A DNA stretch of 64,000 nt from Sphingomonas faeni (GCF_024273235.1 NZ_JANBVH010000003.1:124001-188000), one strand, 5' to 3'. Positions 9,524 to 18,764 are shown, numbered from the stretch's first letter. Notes: a model not told the origin generated them from the sequence alone. Made by a program: numbers and translations.

Positions 9524-10284
9524 AGATCACGATCCTCGGCTCCGGCACATCCTCGGGCGTGCCGCGGATCGGCAACGACTGGGGCGAATGCGACCCGACC
9601 GAGCCGCGCAACCGCCGCACCCGCGCGTCGGCGCTGGTCGAGCATGACGGCACCAGGATCCTGATCGACACCAGCCCTGATATGCGCGAGCAGTTGTTAG
9701 CGGCCGATATAGACCGGGTCGATGCGATACTCTGGACGCACGACCACGCCGATCATTGCCACGGCATCGACGACGTGCGGCAACTCTTCCACGCGGCGGG
9801 AACGCCGGTCCTCGGCTATGCGCGCCCGTTCACGCTGGCGGCGCTGGATGCACGCTTCACCTACGCCTTTCACGGTCGTACCGGCTATCCACCGACGATC
9901 GCGGCCGAGATCTTGCCGGACCGGCTGTCGATCGGCGGGATCGACATCCGTGTCACCGATCAGCCGCATGGCAGCATCCACGCCGCGGGCTTGCGGTTCG
10001 AAGCGGACGGTGTATCCATCGGATATGCAACCGATTTCAACGTGATGACCGATGACATGGCCAGCCTGTATCAGGATCTGGACATATGGGTCGTCGACGC
10101 GCTCCGCCGACGTCCGCACCCGACACACATGGAATTGCCGGCCGTCCTGAACTGGGTGGAACGCCTGACGCCGAAGCGGACGGCGTTGATCCACATGGAC
10201 AACACGATGGATTACGCGACGCTGCGGCATGAACTCCCGGCTGGGGTCGAGCCCGGCTATGACGGGTTAGTCCTCACCGCATGA
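9520..10284 (+). CDS. MBL-fold metallo-hydrolase (PhnP-like)
   Basis: This is a metallo-beta-lactamase-fold protein of 254 residues that probably hydrolyses a phosphodiester, by analogy with PhnP. It begins MKITILGSGTSSGVPRIG, as PhnP-like proteins do. The main metal-binding motif THDHADH is at 73-79, and further ligands are plausible in DQPHGSIH, GYATDFN and ALIHMDNT. A Cys-containing segment near residues 23-30 (GECDPTEPRN) retains one cysteine. It overlaps tatD by four bases (ATGA) and is followed by a four-base overlap with the aspartic protease gene. The family is clear, the substrate is not. Confidence 0.88.
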   Translation: MKITILGSGTSSGVPRIGNDWGECDPTEPRNRRTRASALVEHDGTRILIDTSPDMREQLLAADIDRVDAILWTHDHADHCHGIDDVRQLFHAAGTPVLGYARPFTLAALDARFTYAFHGRTGYPPTIAAEILPDRLSIGGIDIRVTDQPHGSIHAAGLRFEADGVSIGYATDFNVMTDDMASLYQDLDIWVVDALRRRPHPTHMELPAVLNWVERLTPKRTALIHMDNTMDYATLRHELPAGVEPGYDGLVLTA

Positions 10285-10868
10285 CCGGCGACCGCGCAGC
10301 CCAGTTCGCGCTGTACGCGGTCATGCTGATCCTGCCGCTGTCCGCGCTAGTGGCGCGCCGGCTGCCGCTGAAACCCGTACTGAAGATGGCCTTGGCCTGG
10401 GTCGCGATCTTCGCGGTGGCTTTGCTCATCGCGAGCCAGCGGGACCGGCTGTCGGGACTGAAGACCTTGCTCGCGGACCAGCAGGTTAGCGGCACCGAAA
10501 TGCGGATACGCATGGCCGAGGACGGGCATTTCTGGGCGGATGTCGATATCGACGGGGTACGGCGGCGCATGCTGATCGACAGCGGCGCGACGACGACCGC
10601 GCTGTCGTCGGCCACCGCGAAGGCCGCGGGACTCGATAGCGACAAAAGCCCGTTCCCGGTGATCATCTCGACCGCCAATGGCGACGTGTCGGCACGCACC
10701 GCGACGGCTAGGCGTGTGACGATCGGTACGATCACCGCCACCGATCTCGGGATCGTCACGTCGACGTCGTTCGGCGATACCGACGTCATCGGCATGAACT
10801 TTCTTTCGAAGCTGGGATCTTGGCGGGTCGAGAACGCCACGCTCATCCTGACTCCGATCCAGGAATAG
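10281..10868 (+). CDS. Membrane-anchored retropepsin-like aspartic protease (TIGR02281-type)
   Basis: The 195-residue protein has two predicted membrane segments (about 8-26 and 35-52) and then a single retropepsin-like domain with the catalytic triad D100-S-G in LIDSGATTTALS. The second half contains DVIGMNFLSKLGSW, the conserved C-terminal pattern of this clan AA family. Such enzymes act as dimers because each chain supplies one Asp. Topology suggests a periplasmic catalytic domain. It ends the metG-tatD-MBL run with a four-base overlap. The physiological target is not known. Confidence 0.85.
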   Translation: MTGDRAAQFALYAVMLILPLSALVARRLPLKPVLKMALAWVAIFAVALLIASQRDRLSGLKTLLADQQVSGTEMRIRMAEDGHFWADVDIDGVRRRMLIDSGATTTALSSATAKAAGLDSDKSPFPVIISTANGDVSARTATARRVTIGTITATDLGIVTSTSFGDTDVIGMNFLSKLGSWRVENATLILTPIQE

Positions 10869-10875
10869 ATTTTAC

Positions 10876-10889
10876 ATAATGTATATTAT
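10876..10889. promoter_or_regulatory. AT-rich palindrome ahead of mazG
   Basis: ATAAT and ATTAT flank the four bases GTAT, a perfect five-base inverted repeat in an AT-rich patch that stands out against the GC-rich surroundings. It lies about 40-50 bp upstream of mazG. It could be a promoter -10 region or a regulator site; the sequence alone does not say which. Confidence 0.3.
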
Positions 10890-10928
10890 CGATCTTGAGG
10901 TGGGCAGTGGATCGATGGCTATTCACAG

Positions 10929-11672
10929 GTGCTCCCTGTGATCGAACGCCTCACTTCCATCATGGCGCGGCTGCGTGATCCGGTCGACGGATGCGAATGG
11001 GATCGGGTGCAGACTTGGTCGACGATCGCGCCGTACACGATCGAGGAAGCGTACGAGGTTGCCGACGCGATCGCGCGCGACGATCCCGCCGATCTCAAGG
11101 ACGAGCTTGGCGACCTGTTGCTCCAGGTCGTGTTCCACAGCCGTATCGCCGAGGAATCGGGCGCATTCACGCTGGCCGATGTCGTCGCCGCGATCAGCGA
11201 CAAGATGGAGCGCCGCCACCCGCATATCTTCGGCGATGCCGCGACCTCGCCGGGCTGGGAAACGATCAAGGCCAGCGAGCGTGCGGAGAAGTCCGATCCG
11301 AGCGCGCTGGCCGGCGTCGCGATCGGCCTGCCCGCCTTGTCCCGCGCCGAGAAACTGCAGAAGCGGGCCGCGCGCGTGGGGTTCGACTGGCCCGATGCAG
11401 CGGGTCCGCTCGCGAAGGTTTTCGAGGAAATAGAAGAGGTTCGCGAAGCCGGCTCGGACACCGTCGCAGAAGAAATCGGCGACCTGTTGTTTGCGGTGAC
11501 GAACTGGGCACGCCATCTCGGTGTCGATCCCGAGGCCGCATTACGCTCGAGCAACGCCAAGTTCGAGGCACGTTTCCGAGCGATCGAGACTGCTGGCGGC
11601 GACGGTTTCGCCGCCAGCAGTCTCGATCAGAAGGAAGCCCTGTGGCAGTCGGTCAAGCGTCGCGGCGGATGA
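10929..11672 (+). CDS. mazG: Nucleoside triphosphate pyrophosphohydrolase
   Basis: MazG hydrolyses (d)NTPs to monophosphates and pyrophosphate, clearing aberrant nucleotides and tuning stress alarmone levels. The 247-residue protein has two MazG all-alpha repeats. The first holds the metal-binding acids in EEAYEVADA and LKDELGDLLLQV, the second in VAEEIGDLLFAV. The start is uncertain: GTG 10929 is the longest and GTG 10938 is an alternative; there is no in-frame ATG ahead of the conserved SIMARLRDP. Its 3' end overlaps the convergent hflX gene by 20 bp and contains a perfect 21-bp inverted repeat (11582-11628). Confidence 0.93.
   Translation: MLPVIERLTSIMARLRDPVDGCEWDRVQTWSTIAPYTIEEAYEVADAIARDDPADLKDELGDLLLQVVFHSRIAEESGAFTLADVVAAISDKMERRHPHIFGDAATSPGWETIKASERAEKSDPSALAGVAIGLPALSRAEKLQKRAARVGFDWPDAAGPLAKVFEEIEEVREAGSDTVAEEIGDLLFAVTNWARHLGVDPEAALRSSNAKFEARFRAIETAGGDGFAASSLDQKEALWQSVKRRGG
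11582..11628. terminator. Perfect 21-bp hairpin inside the mazG 3' coding end
   Basis: Bases 11582-11602 and 11608-11628 are exact reverse complements separated by five bases. The hairpin lies 45-90 bp before the mazG stop and begins about 25 bp beyond the convergent hflX stop. It could terminate or protect the hflX transcript. Neither side has a T-run, so a classical intrinsic terminator is not supported. The mazG reading frame runs through it without a break. The hairpin is seen directly; a terminator role is inference. Confidence 0.5.
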
Positions 11673-12945
11673 ACCGGTCGTAGTCGCTTTCCGACAGTCG
11701 CACGTCGTAGGTCGTCTCGAGTTCGTCGTCCAAGCTGCCGAGCACTTCGCCGTGCGCATGCAGCCACGCTGCCCCGGCGCCATCGGTCGCATCGAGCGTG
11801 ATGCTGTACCGACGGTGAGCACCGGTCAGCTTGGCGGCGACCTGGTGGATCAGCTCATCCACCCCTTCCCCGCTCAGCGCCGAGATCGCGACGACGTCGT
11901 CTCGGTGCGACGCCTGCGCGGCGATCTCCTCGTGCGTATCAGCATCGAGCAGATCGAGCTTGTTCCAGACCTCGAACCGCGGCGTGTTCTCGTCGACGCC
12001 GATCTCGGCGAGCACGGTCTCGACGTCGGTCCGTTGCGCCTCGGTATCGGGATGCGCGATGTCACGGATGTGGACGAGCAGATCGGCGGAAACGACCTCC
12101 TCCAACGTTGCCTTGAACGCGGCAACCAGCTGCGTAGGCAGGTCCGAGACGAACCCGACCGTATCGGAGAGGATCGCCTTGTCGATGCCGGGCAACTGGA
12201 TCTGCCGCAACGTCGGGTCGAGCGTCGCGAACAGCAGATCCTCCGCCATCACGTCGGCGCCGGTCAGCCGGTTGAACAGCGTCGACTTGCCCGCATTGGT
12301 ATAACCGACGAGCGCGATCACCGGCCACGGTGCACGCTGGCGCCGCTCACGGTGAAGCCCCCTCGTCCGGCTGACCTGCTCGAGCTCGCGCTTGAGCCGG
12401 GCCATCCGGTCGCGGATCAGGCGGCGATCCGCTTCGATCTGGGTTTCGCCCGGACCACCGAGGAAGCCGAAACCACCCCGCTGGCGTTCGAGATGGGTCC
12501 AGCTGCGAACCAGACGGCCCGCCTGATAATCGAGATGCGCCAGTTCGACCTGCAAGCGCCCCTCGGCGGTCGCCGCACGCTCGCCGAAGATTTCGAGGAT
12601 CAAGCCAGTACGATCGATGACCTTGGTTTCGAGCGCCTTTTCGAGATTGCGCTGCTGAATCGGGCTGAGGCTCGCGTCGAATACGACGAGCCCTGCGTCT
12701 TCCATCCGCACCTGCGCCGCAAGCATTTCGACCTGGCCACTGCCGATCAGCGTCGCCGGCTTGGGCTGGCGAACACGGTAGGCGATCCGTTCGACGACCT
12801 CGACGCCGATCGCGGCGGCAAGACCCGCGGTCTCCTCCAGGCGTGCGTCGACGTCGCGCGAAGTGTCGCCCTGATCGGGAAGGACGACGATCGCGCGCGC
12901 CCCGCGCGCGAACTCGTCCCGGTCGCGTTCGAAACCGCTACTCAA
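11653..12945 (-). CDS. hflX: GTPase HflX
   Basis: HflX is a TRAFAC-class GTPase that binds ribosomes and can split stalled 70S particles under stress. The 430-residue product has the N-terminal HflX domain with GSGQVEML (about 68-75), the glycine-rich linker [15 protein letters not shown] (157-171), the G1 loop GYTNAGKST (214-222), G3 DTVGF and G4 NKLD. The probable start is a TTG at 12945 overlapping the hfq stop (TTGA), which couples the two genes as in the hfq-hflX order of many proteobacteria. Its 3' end overlaps convergent mazG. Confidence 0.94.
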   Translation of the reverse strand: MSSGFERDRDEFARGARAIVVLPDQGDTSRDVDARLEETAGLAAAIGVEVVERIAYRVRQPKPATLIGSGQVEMLAAQVRMEDAGLVVFDASLSPIQQRNLEKALETKVIDRTGLILEIFGERAATAEGRLQVELAHLDYQAGRLVRSWTHLERQRGGFGFLGGPGETQIEADRRLIRDRMARLKRELEQVSRTRGLHRERRQRAPWPVIALVGYTNAGKSTLFNRLTGADVMAEDLLFATLDPTLRQIQLPGIDKAILSDTVGFVSDLPTQLVAAFKATLEEVVSADLLVHIRDIAHPDTEAQRTDVETVLAEIGVDENTPRFEVWNKLDLLDADTHEEIAAQASHRDDVVAISALSGEGVDELIHQVAAKLTGAHRRYSITLDATDGAGAAWLHAHGEVLGSLDDELETTYDVRLSESDYDRFIRRDA

Positions 12946-13463
12946 TCGTCATGGTCCGCATCATCTGCGTCATCGGCATCATCCGTATCGGTAGGTTCCT
13001 CGGCGAGGTTCAGCGGGCGCGCCGGCTGAATCGTCGAGACCGCGTGCTTGTAGACGAGCTGTGCCATGCCCTCGCGCTGGAGCAGCATGCAGAACAGGTC
13101 GAAGCCTGCGATCTGGCCCTGCAGCATGACGCCGTTGATCAGGAACATCGTAACGCTGTCTTCGGACTTGCGCACCGCGTTGAGGAAAATGTCCTGCAAC
13201 AACGGGTGCTTCTTCTGGTTCTCGCCGACCGCGTCTACGATGGCCGACACGTCCATCGGTCCGGCGGGCATGATCGTCGAGATCGCATGCTTGTAGATCA
13301 GCTGCGACTGGCCATCGCGGCGGAGCAGTACGGAAAAATTATCGAACCATGTGACGATGCCCTGGAGCTTCACGCCCTTGACGAGGAACATCGTGACCGG
13401 CGTCTTGGAGCGCCGGAGTGCGTTCAGGAAGAGGTCCTGAAGCGAGCCTGGTTTATCGGCCAA
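12942..13463 (-). CDS. hfq: Double-domain RNA chaperone Hfq
   Basis: Hfq normally is a 70-100 residue Sm-like protein forming a hexameric ring for sRNA-mRNA pairing. Here one 173-residue chain carries two complete Sm domains (about 8-68 and 88-150) and an acidic Asp-rich tail (about 156-173). Each copy keeps the proximal-face glutamine (Gln9, Gln90) and the YKH motif (57-59, 138-140). The rim patch differs: LRRSK in copy one, the less basic VRKSED in copy two. A chain of this kind could form a ring from three subunits. I choose TTG 13463 because AAAGGG lies eight bases upstream and [10 protein letters not shown] matches family N-termini; a TTG 13 codons earlier gives an unlikely extension. 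It is followed directly by hflX. Confidence 0.95.
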   Translation of the reverse strand: MADKPGSLQDLFLNALRRSKTPVTMFLVKGVKLQGIVTWFDNFSVLLRRDGQSQLIYKHAISTIMPAGPMDVSAIVDAVGENQKKHPLLQDIFLNAVRKSEDSVTMFLINGVMLQGQIAGFDLFCMLLQREGMAQLVYKHAVSTIQPARPLNLAEEPTDTDDADDADDADHDD

Positions 13464-13471
13464 TGGGATAA

Positions 13472-13477
13472 CCCTTT
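13472..13477 (-). promoter_or_regulatory. Ribosome binding site deciding the hfq start
   Basis: On the minus strand AAAGGG is placed eight bases before TTG 13463. It supports the shorter, non-ATG start of hfq over the upstream TTG at 13502. Confidence 0.6.
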
Positions 13478-13605
13478 GTTTTTGGCGGGACTTTGCCCGC
13501 AAGGCGCTGTTTCCCAGCGTCGGAGATGCACCCGGTTACCGGGCACCGTATGTGATCTATGATCGACACCCCCATAGTTCCAGAGGGCGGCGAAATTGCG
13601 GCGCC

Positions 13606-14982
13606 TTATTCGTCGCGTGTTTCGGTAATGCCGAGGAGCTTCAGTTTACGGTGGAGTGCCGATCGCTCCATGCCGATGAAGCTCGCCGTGCGCGAGATGT
13701 TGCCCGAAAAGCGCCGGATCTGGACGCGCAGATATTCGCGCTCGAACGTCTCGCGCGCCTCCCGCAGCGGCGATCCCATGATCGCGGTGCCGCCCGCCGC
13801 CCCCATATCGCCCTGATCGCCGAGCACTTCGGCGGGCAACAGGTCGATATCGATCCGGCCGATGCGATCGCCCGGCGCCAGGATGATCGTCCGCTCGACG
13901 ACGTTGCGCAACTGGCGGACGTTGCCGGGCCAGTCATAGGATTGCAGCGCGACCATCGCATCGGGTGCGATCTCCGGCGTCGGCACCCGGCGTTCGGACG
14001 CGTAATGCGCGATGAAATGCTGAACCAGCGCCGGGATATCCTCGCGGCGATCCGACAGCGGCGGGATCGTCACGGGGACCACATTGAGGCGGTAATACAG
14101 ATCCTCGCGAAAGCGCCCCTCGGCGATCTCGAACACAAGGTCGCGCGCCGTCGCCGAGACGACGCGAACGTCGACCTTGACCACCCGCGTGCCACCAACC
14201 CGCGTGAAACTCTGGTCGGTCAGCGCGCGCAGGATCCGCGCCTGCGTCGTGATCGGCATGTCGGCGATCTCGTCGAGAAACAACGTGCCGCCATGCGCCT
14301 GCTCGAACAGGCCGGGACGGACGAGATCGCCCGCCTCCTCGACCCCGAACAGTTCCTCGTCGACCCGCTCGGGCGTCATCCGCGCCGCGCTGACGACGAT
14401 GAACGGGGCATCGGTACGCTGGCTCCAGCCATGCAGCAGCCGCGCGGCGACTTCCTTGCCGACGCCTGCGCCGCCCATCACGAGCACACGGCTACCGGTT
14501 GCCGCGACCCGCTTCAACGTCGCGCGGACGCCGTTGATGGCGCCCGAACTGCCGGTGAGATCGGTCTCGCGGCCGACCGTCGCTCGCAAGGTCGCGACTT
14601 CGCGCCGCAGCCGTTCGGTCTCGGTCGCACGCGCCACCATGAGGAGCAGGCGCTCGGCCTCGAACGGCTTTTCGATGAAGTCGGACGCGCCACGCCGGAT
14701 CGCGGCGACCGCGGTATCCAGATTGCCGTGGCCCGAAATGACTAGCACGGGGATCGACGGGTCGCGACGCTTGATCTCGTCGAGCAGCTCGAGCCCATCG
14801 AGCCGCGAGCCTTGCAGCCAGACGTCGAGCAGCACCAGCGACGGACGCCGTGCGGCTATCGCCTCCAGCGCGGAATCGCTGTCGCCGGCGTCGCGCGTGT
14901 CATAGCCTTCGTCTTCGAGGACGCCGGCGACCAGTTCGCGAATGTCACGTTCGTCGTCCACGACGAGAATATCGAGCGCCAT
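13606..14982 (-). CDS. ntrX: NtrX response regulator (NtrC-family, GAFTGA-less)
   Basis: This is the cytoplasmic partner of the NtrY kinase, linked in alphaproteobacteria to nitrogen metabolism, redox and envelope control. The 458-residue protein has a receiver domain with Asp53, an AAA+ domain (about 145-370) and a C-terminal Fis-type helix-turn-helix (about 415-455). The P-loop reads GGAGVGKE (170-177) instead of the usual GESGTGKE. The GAFTGA sigma-54 contact loop is missing: after ELFG comes VEEAGDLVRPG. It therefore probably does not activate sigma-54 promoters. ATG 14982 is preferred to the adjoining TTG. The gap to ntrY is only four bases. Confidence 0.93.
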   Translation of the reverse strand: MALDILVVDDERDIRELVAGVLEDEGYDTRDAGDSDSALEAIAARRPSLVLLDVWLQGSRLDGLELLDEIKRRDPSIPVLVISGHGNLDTAVAAIRRGASDFIEKPFEAERLLLMVARATETERLRREVATLRATVGRETDLTGSSGAINGVRATLKRVAATGSRVLVMGGAGVGKEVAARLLHGWSQRTDAPFIVVSAARMTPERVDEELFGVEEAGDLVRPGLFEQAHGGTLFLDEIADMPITTQARILRALTDQSFTRVGGTRVVKVDVRVVSATARDLVFEIAEGRFREDLYYRLNVVPVTIPPLSDRREDIPALVQHFIAHYASERRVPTPEIAPDAMVALQSYDWPGNVRQLRNVVERTIILAPGDRIGRIDIDLLPAEVLGDQGDMGAAGGTAIMGSPLREARETFEREYLRVQIRRFSGNISRTASFIGMERSALHRKLKLLGITETRDE

Positions 14983-14986
14983 CAAA

Positions 14987-17257
14987 TCATGTCCGGTTAC
15001 GAGTCATGGTGGCGAGTTGGCCATCCCCTGCCCCCTCGGGTAGCGGCCCCCCTGCGTCGAGGCCCACTTGGTTCAGGCCCCCCTGGTCCAGTGCTGCCAG
15101 AGCCCTGGTGTCGAAGGTCATGGTGACGAGCGTGCCGCCACCCGGCCGATCGGAGAAGCCGATCGTTCCACAATGCTCCTCAATGATCTTCTTGACGATG
15201 GCAAGCCCGAGGCCGGTGCCGCGCGCCCGCGTCGTGACATAGGGCTCCATGATCCGGTCGCGGTCGGCGGGCAGGCCGACGCCGGTATCGGCGACCGCAA
15301 TCGTCACGCTCCGGCCGATCTCCTGGCTGAGCGTCATCGTCACCGATCCACCCGGTTCGCCACGTGTTTCAATGGCTTCGACCGCGTTCTTGACGATGTT
15401 CGTGAGGGCCTGGCCGATCTGGCGGCGATCGCATATGAGCGCGAGGCCGGGATCGTCGTTGACCAGATGGAAGCCGATTGCAGGGTGCGCCACCTCGTGC
15501 AGGAAAAGTGCCTGCCGAGCGGCATCGACCAGTGATTCCTCGCGGAACACGGGCTTGGGCATGCGCGCGAACGACGAGAATTCGTCGACCATCCGGCGCA
15601 GGTCGCCGACCTGACGAATGATCGTGTCGGTAAGCCGTGAGAACGTCCCGTCCTGCATCTCGGCCTTCGCGCCATAGCGGCGTTGCAGGCGCTCGGCCGC
15701 GAGTTGGATCGGGGTCAGCGGATTCTTGATCTCGTGCGCGATCCGGCGCGCGACATCGGACCAGGCCGCACGGCGCTGATCGAGCAATTGCTGCGTGATG
15801 TCGTCGAACGTCAGGATCGGCCCCGTGGAGGGCCGCGCGATCCGCACTGCCAGGGTACGGACATCGCCACCCTGCCCGACCTCGACGATCGCTTCGCGGT
15901 CGCCCCCGTCGAGCATCGCATCGAGTTCGGGCGCGATGTCGACCAGACGACGGCCGACCAGCCCGCCGGCATCGGTCCCGAGCAAGGTCGTCGCGGAGTC
16001 GTTGGCGATCGTTATCGTCCGCTCGCGGCCGGTCGCGACCACGCCGGCCGAGACCCCGGCCATAACCGCTTCGATCAGCGCGCGGCGGCTTTCCAACTGG
16101 CCGTTGGCCGTGACCAGTTCGGTATTCTGCTCTTCGAGCCGCCCCGTCATCTGGTTGAAGGCGTTGGCCAGGGTGCCGACCTCGTCGCGACTGCGCGGAT
16201 CAGGCACGCGCGCGGTCAAGTCGCCCGCGGCAACGCGACGGGCCGCATCGACCAGCTCGCCGACCGGACGCACCAAGCGATCGGCCACCGCGAGTGCGAT
16301 CCAGACCGCCACGCCGACGATCAGCAGCGAGATCAGCAGAAGTGCCGCATTGAACCGCAATTGGAGGCTGCGCGATCGGGCAAGGAGGGATCGATAACTC
16401 GTCAGAACCTCGTTCGCGCGCGTGGTCTGCTCGGACAGTAATTTCGTATCCTCGACGCGGCCCGCATACAGGAACAGTTCGTCCGATCCCGGCAGCATCG
16501 TGATCGTCTGGATACGATCGCCCGTGACCGCAAGGACCGCGCTCTTGCCGGACCGCAGCTCGGCGATCGCCGCGGGCGTGACGCGGCGCGTAAAGTCGAT
16601 CTCGTACGGGTTGACGATCGCCAGCGTCTGGATCCCCTGCTGCTGGGACAGCTTGAACAAGGCCGCCTCGGAAAGGCTGCGGTAATAGACCTGCTGCAGG
16701 AACCATCCGGAAAAGTCCGGGCTCTGCAGCGAGCGCTCGCGCAAATAGGCGGACATGTCGCTCGCCATCGTCACGGTCGCTTCCTGCCACCGGTTAAGCT
16801 GTCGCCCGTAGGACGACTGGGCGAGCCCAGTGGCGTTCTCGAGCATTCCGCGCGCCTGGTCAGAATACCAGAACTGAACGCCGTACTGGAACAGCAGCGA
16901 CGCGAAGATCGTCACCAGCAGCATCGGCACCGCGGCGACGATCGAGAACAGCGCGACGAGACGGACGTGGAGGCGTCCACCACCGCCCACAGGCGACCGC
17001 GCCGCGCGCCGCATCGCCACGCGCCGGCCGAGCAGCATCAGCAAGGCGATGCCGGGCACGAGGTTGGCGACGAGCAGCAGCGCGACCAGCGGCGGCGGGA
17101 TCAGGCGCTGCGGTGCGTCGGTGCCGGTGATGATGAAATAGCTCGCGACACCGATCGCGACGGCGACCGCCAGAACAAGCGCCTCGATCGCAGGCGTCAC
17201 CGCGAACCGGTGTGCGGGCCCGTCATCATCCATCGGTAGCGTCGCTGAAGCGATCAT
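14987..17257 (-). CDS. ntrY: NtrY sensor histidine kinase
   Basis: This membrane histidine kinase should phosphorylate NtrX. The 756-residue protein has three N-terminal membrane helices (about 25-44, 55-76, 97-121), a periplasmic region to about 300, a fourth helix (about 305-325), a HAMP linker, a PAS domain (about 395-490), a HisKA domain with His508 in [11 protein letters not shown], and an HATPase domain with VADTGVGLP and GTGLGLAIVKKI. The C-terminal tail beyond the kinase core is glycine-rich. It stands 52 bp after ntrC on the same strand, so ntrBC and ntrYX may be co-transcribed. Confidence 0.95.
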   Translation of the reverse strand: MIASATLPMDDDGPAHRFAVTPAIEALVLAVAVAIGVASYFIITGTDAPQRLIPPPLVALLLVANLVPGIALLMLLGRRVAMRRAARSPVGGGGRLHVRLVALFSIVAAVPMLLVTIFASLLFQYGVQFWYSDQARGMLENATGLAQSSYGRQLNRWQEATVTMASDMSAYLRERSLQSPDFSGWFLQQVYYRSLSEAALFKLSQQQGIQTLAIVNPYEIDFTRRVTPAAIAELRSGKSAVLAVTGDRIQTITMLPGSDELFLYAGRVEDTKLLSEQTTRANEVLTSYRSLLARSRSLQLRFNAALLLISLLIVGVAVWIALAVADRLVRPVGELVDAARRVAAGDLTARVPDPRSRDEVGTLANAFNQMTGRLEEQNTELVTANGQLESRRALIEAVMAGVSAGVVATGRERTITIANDSATTLLGTDAGGLVGRRLVDIAPELDAMLDGGDREAIVEVGQGGDVRTLAVRIARPSTGPILTFDDITQQLLDQRRAAWSDVARRIAHEIKNPLTPIQLAAERLQRRYGAKAEMQDGTFSRLTDTIIRQVGDLRRMVDEFSSFARMPKPVFREESLVDAARQALFLHEVAHPAIGFHLVNDDPGLALICDRRQIGQALTNIVKNAVEAIETRGEPGGSVTMTLSQEIGRSVTIAVADTGVGLPADRDRIMEPYVTTRARGTGLGLAIVKKIIEEHCGTIGFSDRPGGGTLVTMTFDTRALAALDQGGLNQVGLDAGGPLPEGAGDGQLATMTRNRT

Positions 17258-17309
17258 CGTTGCCCCGATACAACGTCAACCGTTGCCGGGAAACCACATA
17301 ATGACAGAG

Positions 17310-18764
17310 TCAGCGACGTTCCGTCTCTTCGGGCCGCTGCGTCTCGCTCCCGCCATGGCCGATATCGATGCCGAGCGTATCGAGGCGCTTGCGCAGGGTA
17401 TTGCGGTTTATCCCCATCGCGCGGGCGGCGCGGAGCTGGTTCTGGCCGTGGCGCGCCAGCATCGCCTCGATCAGCGGGCGCTCGACCTCGCCGATCACGC
17501 GGTCGTACAGCGTACCGTCGTCGAGCGCGGCGGGGTTTTCCCGTGCAATCCGCTCGATCATCGCGCGAACGGCGTGGCCGATCTCGATGTCGGCGGGTTC
17601 GCCGATGACCGCGTGCGTGCCGATCATCGTGCGGATCGCGTCGGCGCCGATCACTTCGTCGCGTGCCAGCACCGCCAGCCTGCGCATCAGGTTCTCGAGT
17701 TCGCGGACGTTGCCCGGCCAGTCGTGCGCGCCGAGTTCGGTGAGCGCATCGCTGCCGAGCTGGCGGCGCGGAAGGCCCTGCATCGCGGCATGGTCGAGGA
17801 AATGGCGGGCGAGCAACGCGATATCCTGGCGGCGCTCGCGTAACGCGGGCAGCGTGATCGGGACGACGTTGAGGCGGTAGAACAGGTCTTCGCGGAAATG
17901 CCCGGCGGCGACCTGCGCGTTGAGATCGCGGTTGGTGGCGGCGACGATCCGGACGTCGACGCGGATCGTCCGCGCGCCGCCGACGCTGGTGAACTCGCCC
18001 GACTGGAGCACGCGCAACAGGCGGGTCTGCGCCTCCATCGGCATGTCGCCGATCTCGTCGAGGAACAATGTGCCGCCCGACGCCTGTTCAAACCGGCCGG
18101 CGTTGCGCGTCGCCGCGCCGGTGAATGCGCCACGCTCATGCCCGAACAGTTCGGCCTCGATCAGTTCGCGCGGGATCGCAGCCATGTTGATCGCCACGAA
18201 CGGCGCGGCGTTGCGTGGGCCGAGATCGTGGATCGCGCGCGCCACGAGTTCCTTGCCGGTGCCCGATTCGCCCGAGATCAGCACGGTCAGGTCGTTCGAG
18301 ACGACCCGCGCGATGACCCGGTACACGTCCTGCATCGCCGCCGATCGCCCGATCAGCGGCAGTGCGCGGTCCTCGTCATGGAGCGCGTCCTCCGACACCA
18401 TCCCGCCACGCGCGAGCGCACCGGCGACCGCGCGGGCCAGCACGTCGAGGTCGAACGGCTTGGGCAGATACTCATATGCGCCAACCTCAGCCGCGCGGAC
18501 CGCAGTGGTCAGCGTGTTCTGCGCTGAGAGAACGATGATCGGCAGCAGGGGAAAGCGCGCGGCAACGCTGCGGACATGATCGATACCGTCGCCGTCCGGA
18601 AGAATGACGTCGGTGACGAGAACATCGGGGAGCGACGCGGCGAGCGCGCGTTCGAGTTGCGCGAGGCTGTCGGCCACGGACACCTCATGGCCCGCACGAC
18701 GCAACGCCTGCGCGACGACAGTCCGGATCGCGGCGTCGTCGTCGACGACCAGAACCGTACTCAT
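17310..18764 (-). CDS. ntrC: Nitrogen regulation response regulator NtrC (NR-I)
   Basis: NtrC activates nitrogen-assimilation promoters with sigma-54 when phosphorylated. The 484-residue protein has a receiver domain (Asp52), an AAA+ domain with P-loop GESGTGKE (165-172), an intact GAFTGA loop (212-217) and GGTLFLDEIGDMP, and a Fis-type DNA-binding domain near the C-terminus (ARAMGINRNTLRKRL). Its intact sigma-54 loop contrasts with ntrX next door. The start ATG overlaps the ntrB stop (ATGA), so the kinase and regulator are coupled. Confidence 0.96.
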   Translation of the reverse strand: MSTVLVVDDDAAIRTVVAQALRRAGHEVSVADSLAQLERALAASLPDVLVTDVILPDGDGIDHVRSVAARFPLLPIIVLSAQNTLTTAVRAAEVGAYEYLPKPFDLDVLARAVAGALARGGMVSEDALHDEDRALPLIGRSAAMQDVYRVIARVVSNDLTVLISGESGTGKELVARAIHDLGPRNAAPFVAINMAAIPRELIEAELFGHERGAFTGAATRNAGRFEQASGGTLFLDEIGDMPMEAQTRLLRVLQSGEFTSVGGARTIRVDVRIVAATNRDLNAQVAAGHFREDLFYRLNVVPITLPALRERRQDIALLARHFLDHAAMQGLPRRQLGSDALTELGAHDWPGNVRELENLMRRLAVLARDEVIGADAIRTMIGTHAVIGEPADIEIGHAVRAMIERIARENPAALDDGTLYDRVIGEVERPLIEAMLARHGQNQLRAARAMGINRNTLRKRLDTLGIDIGHGGSETQRPEETERR

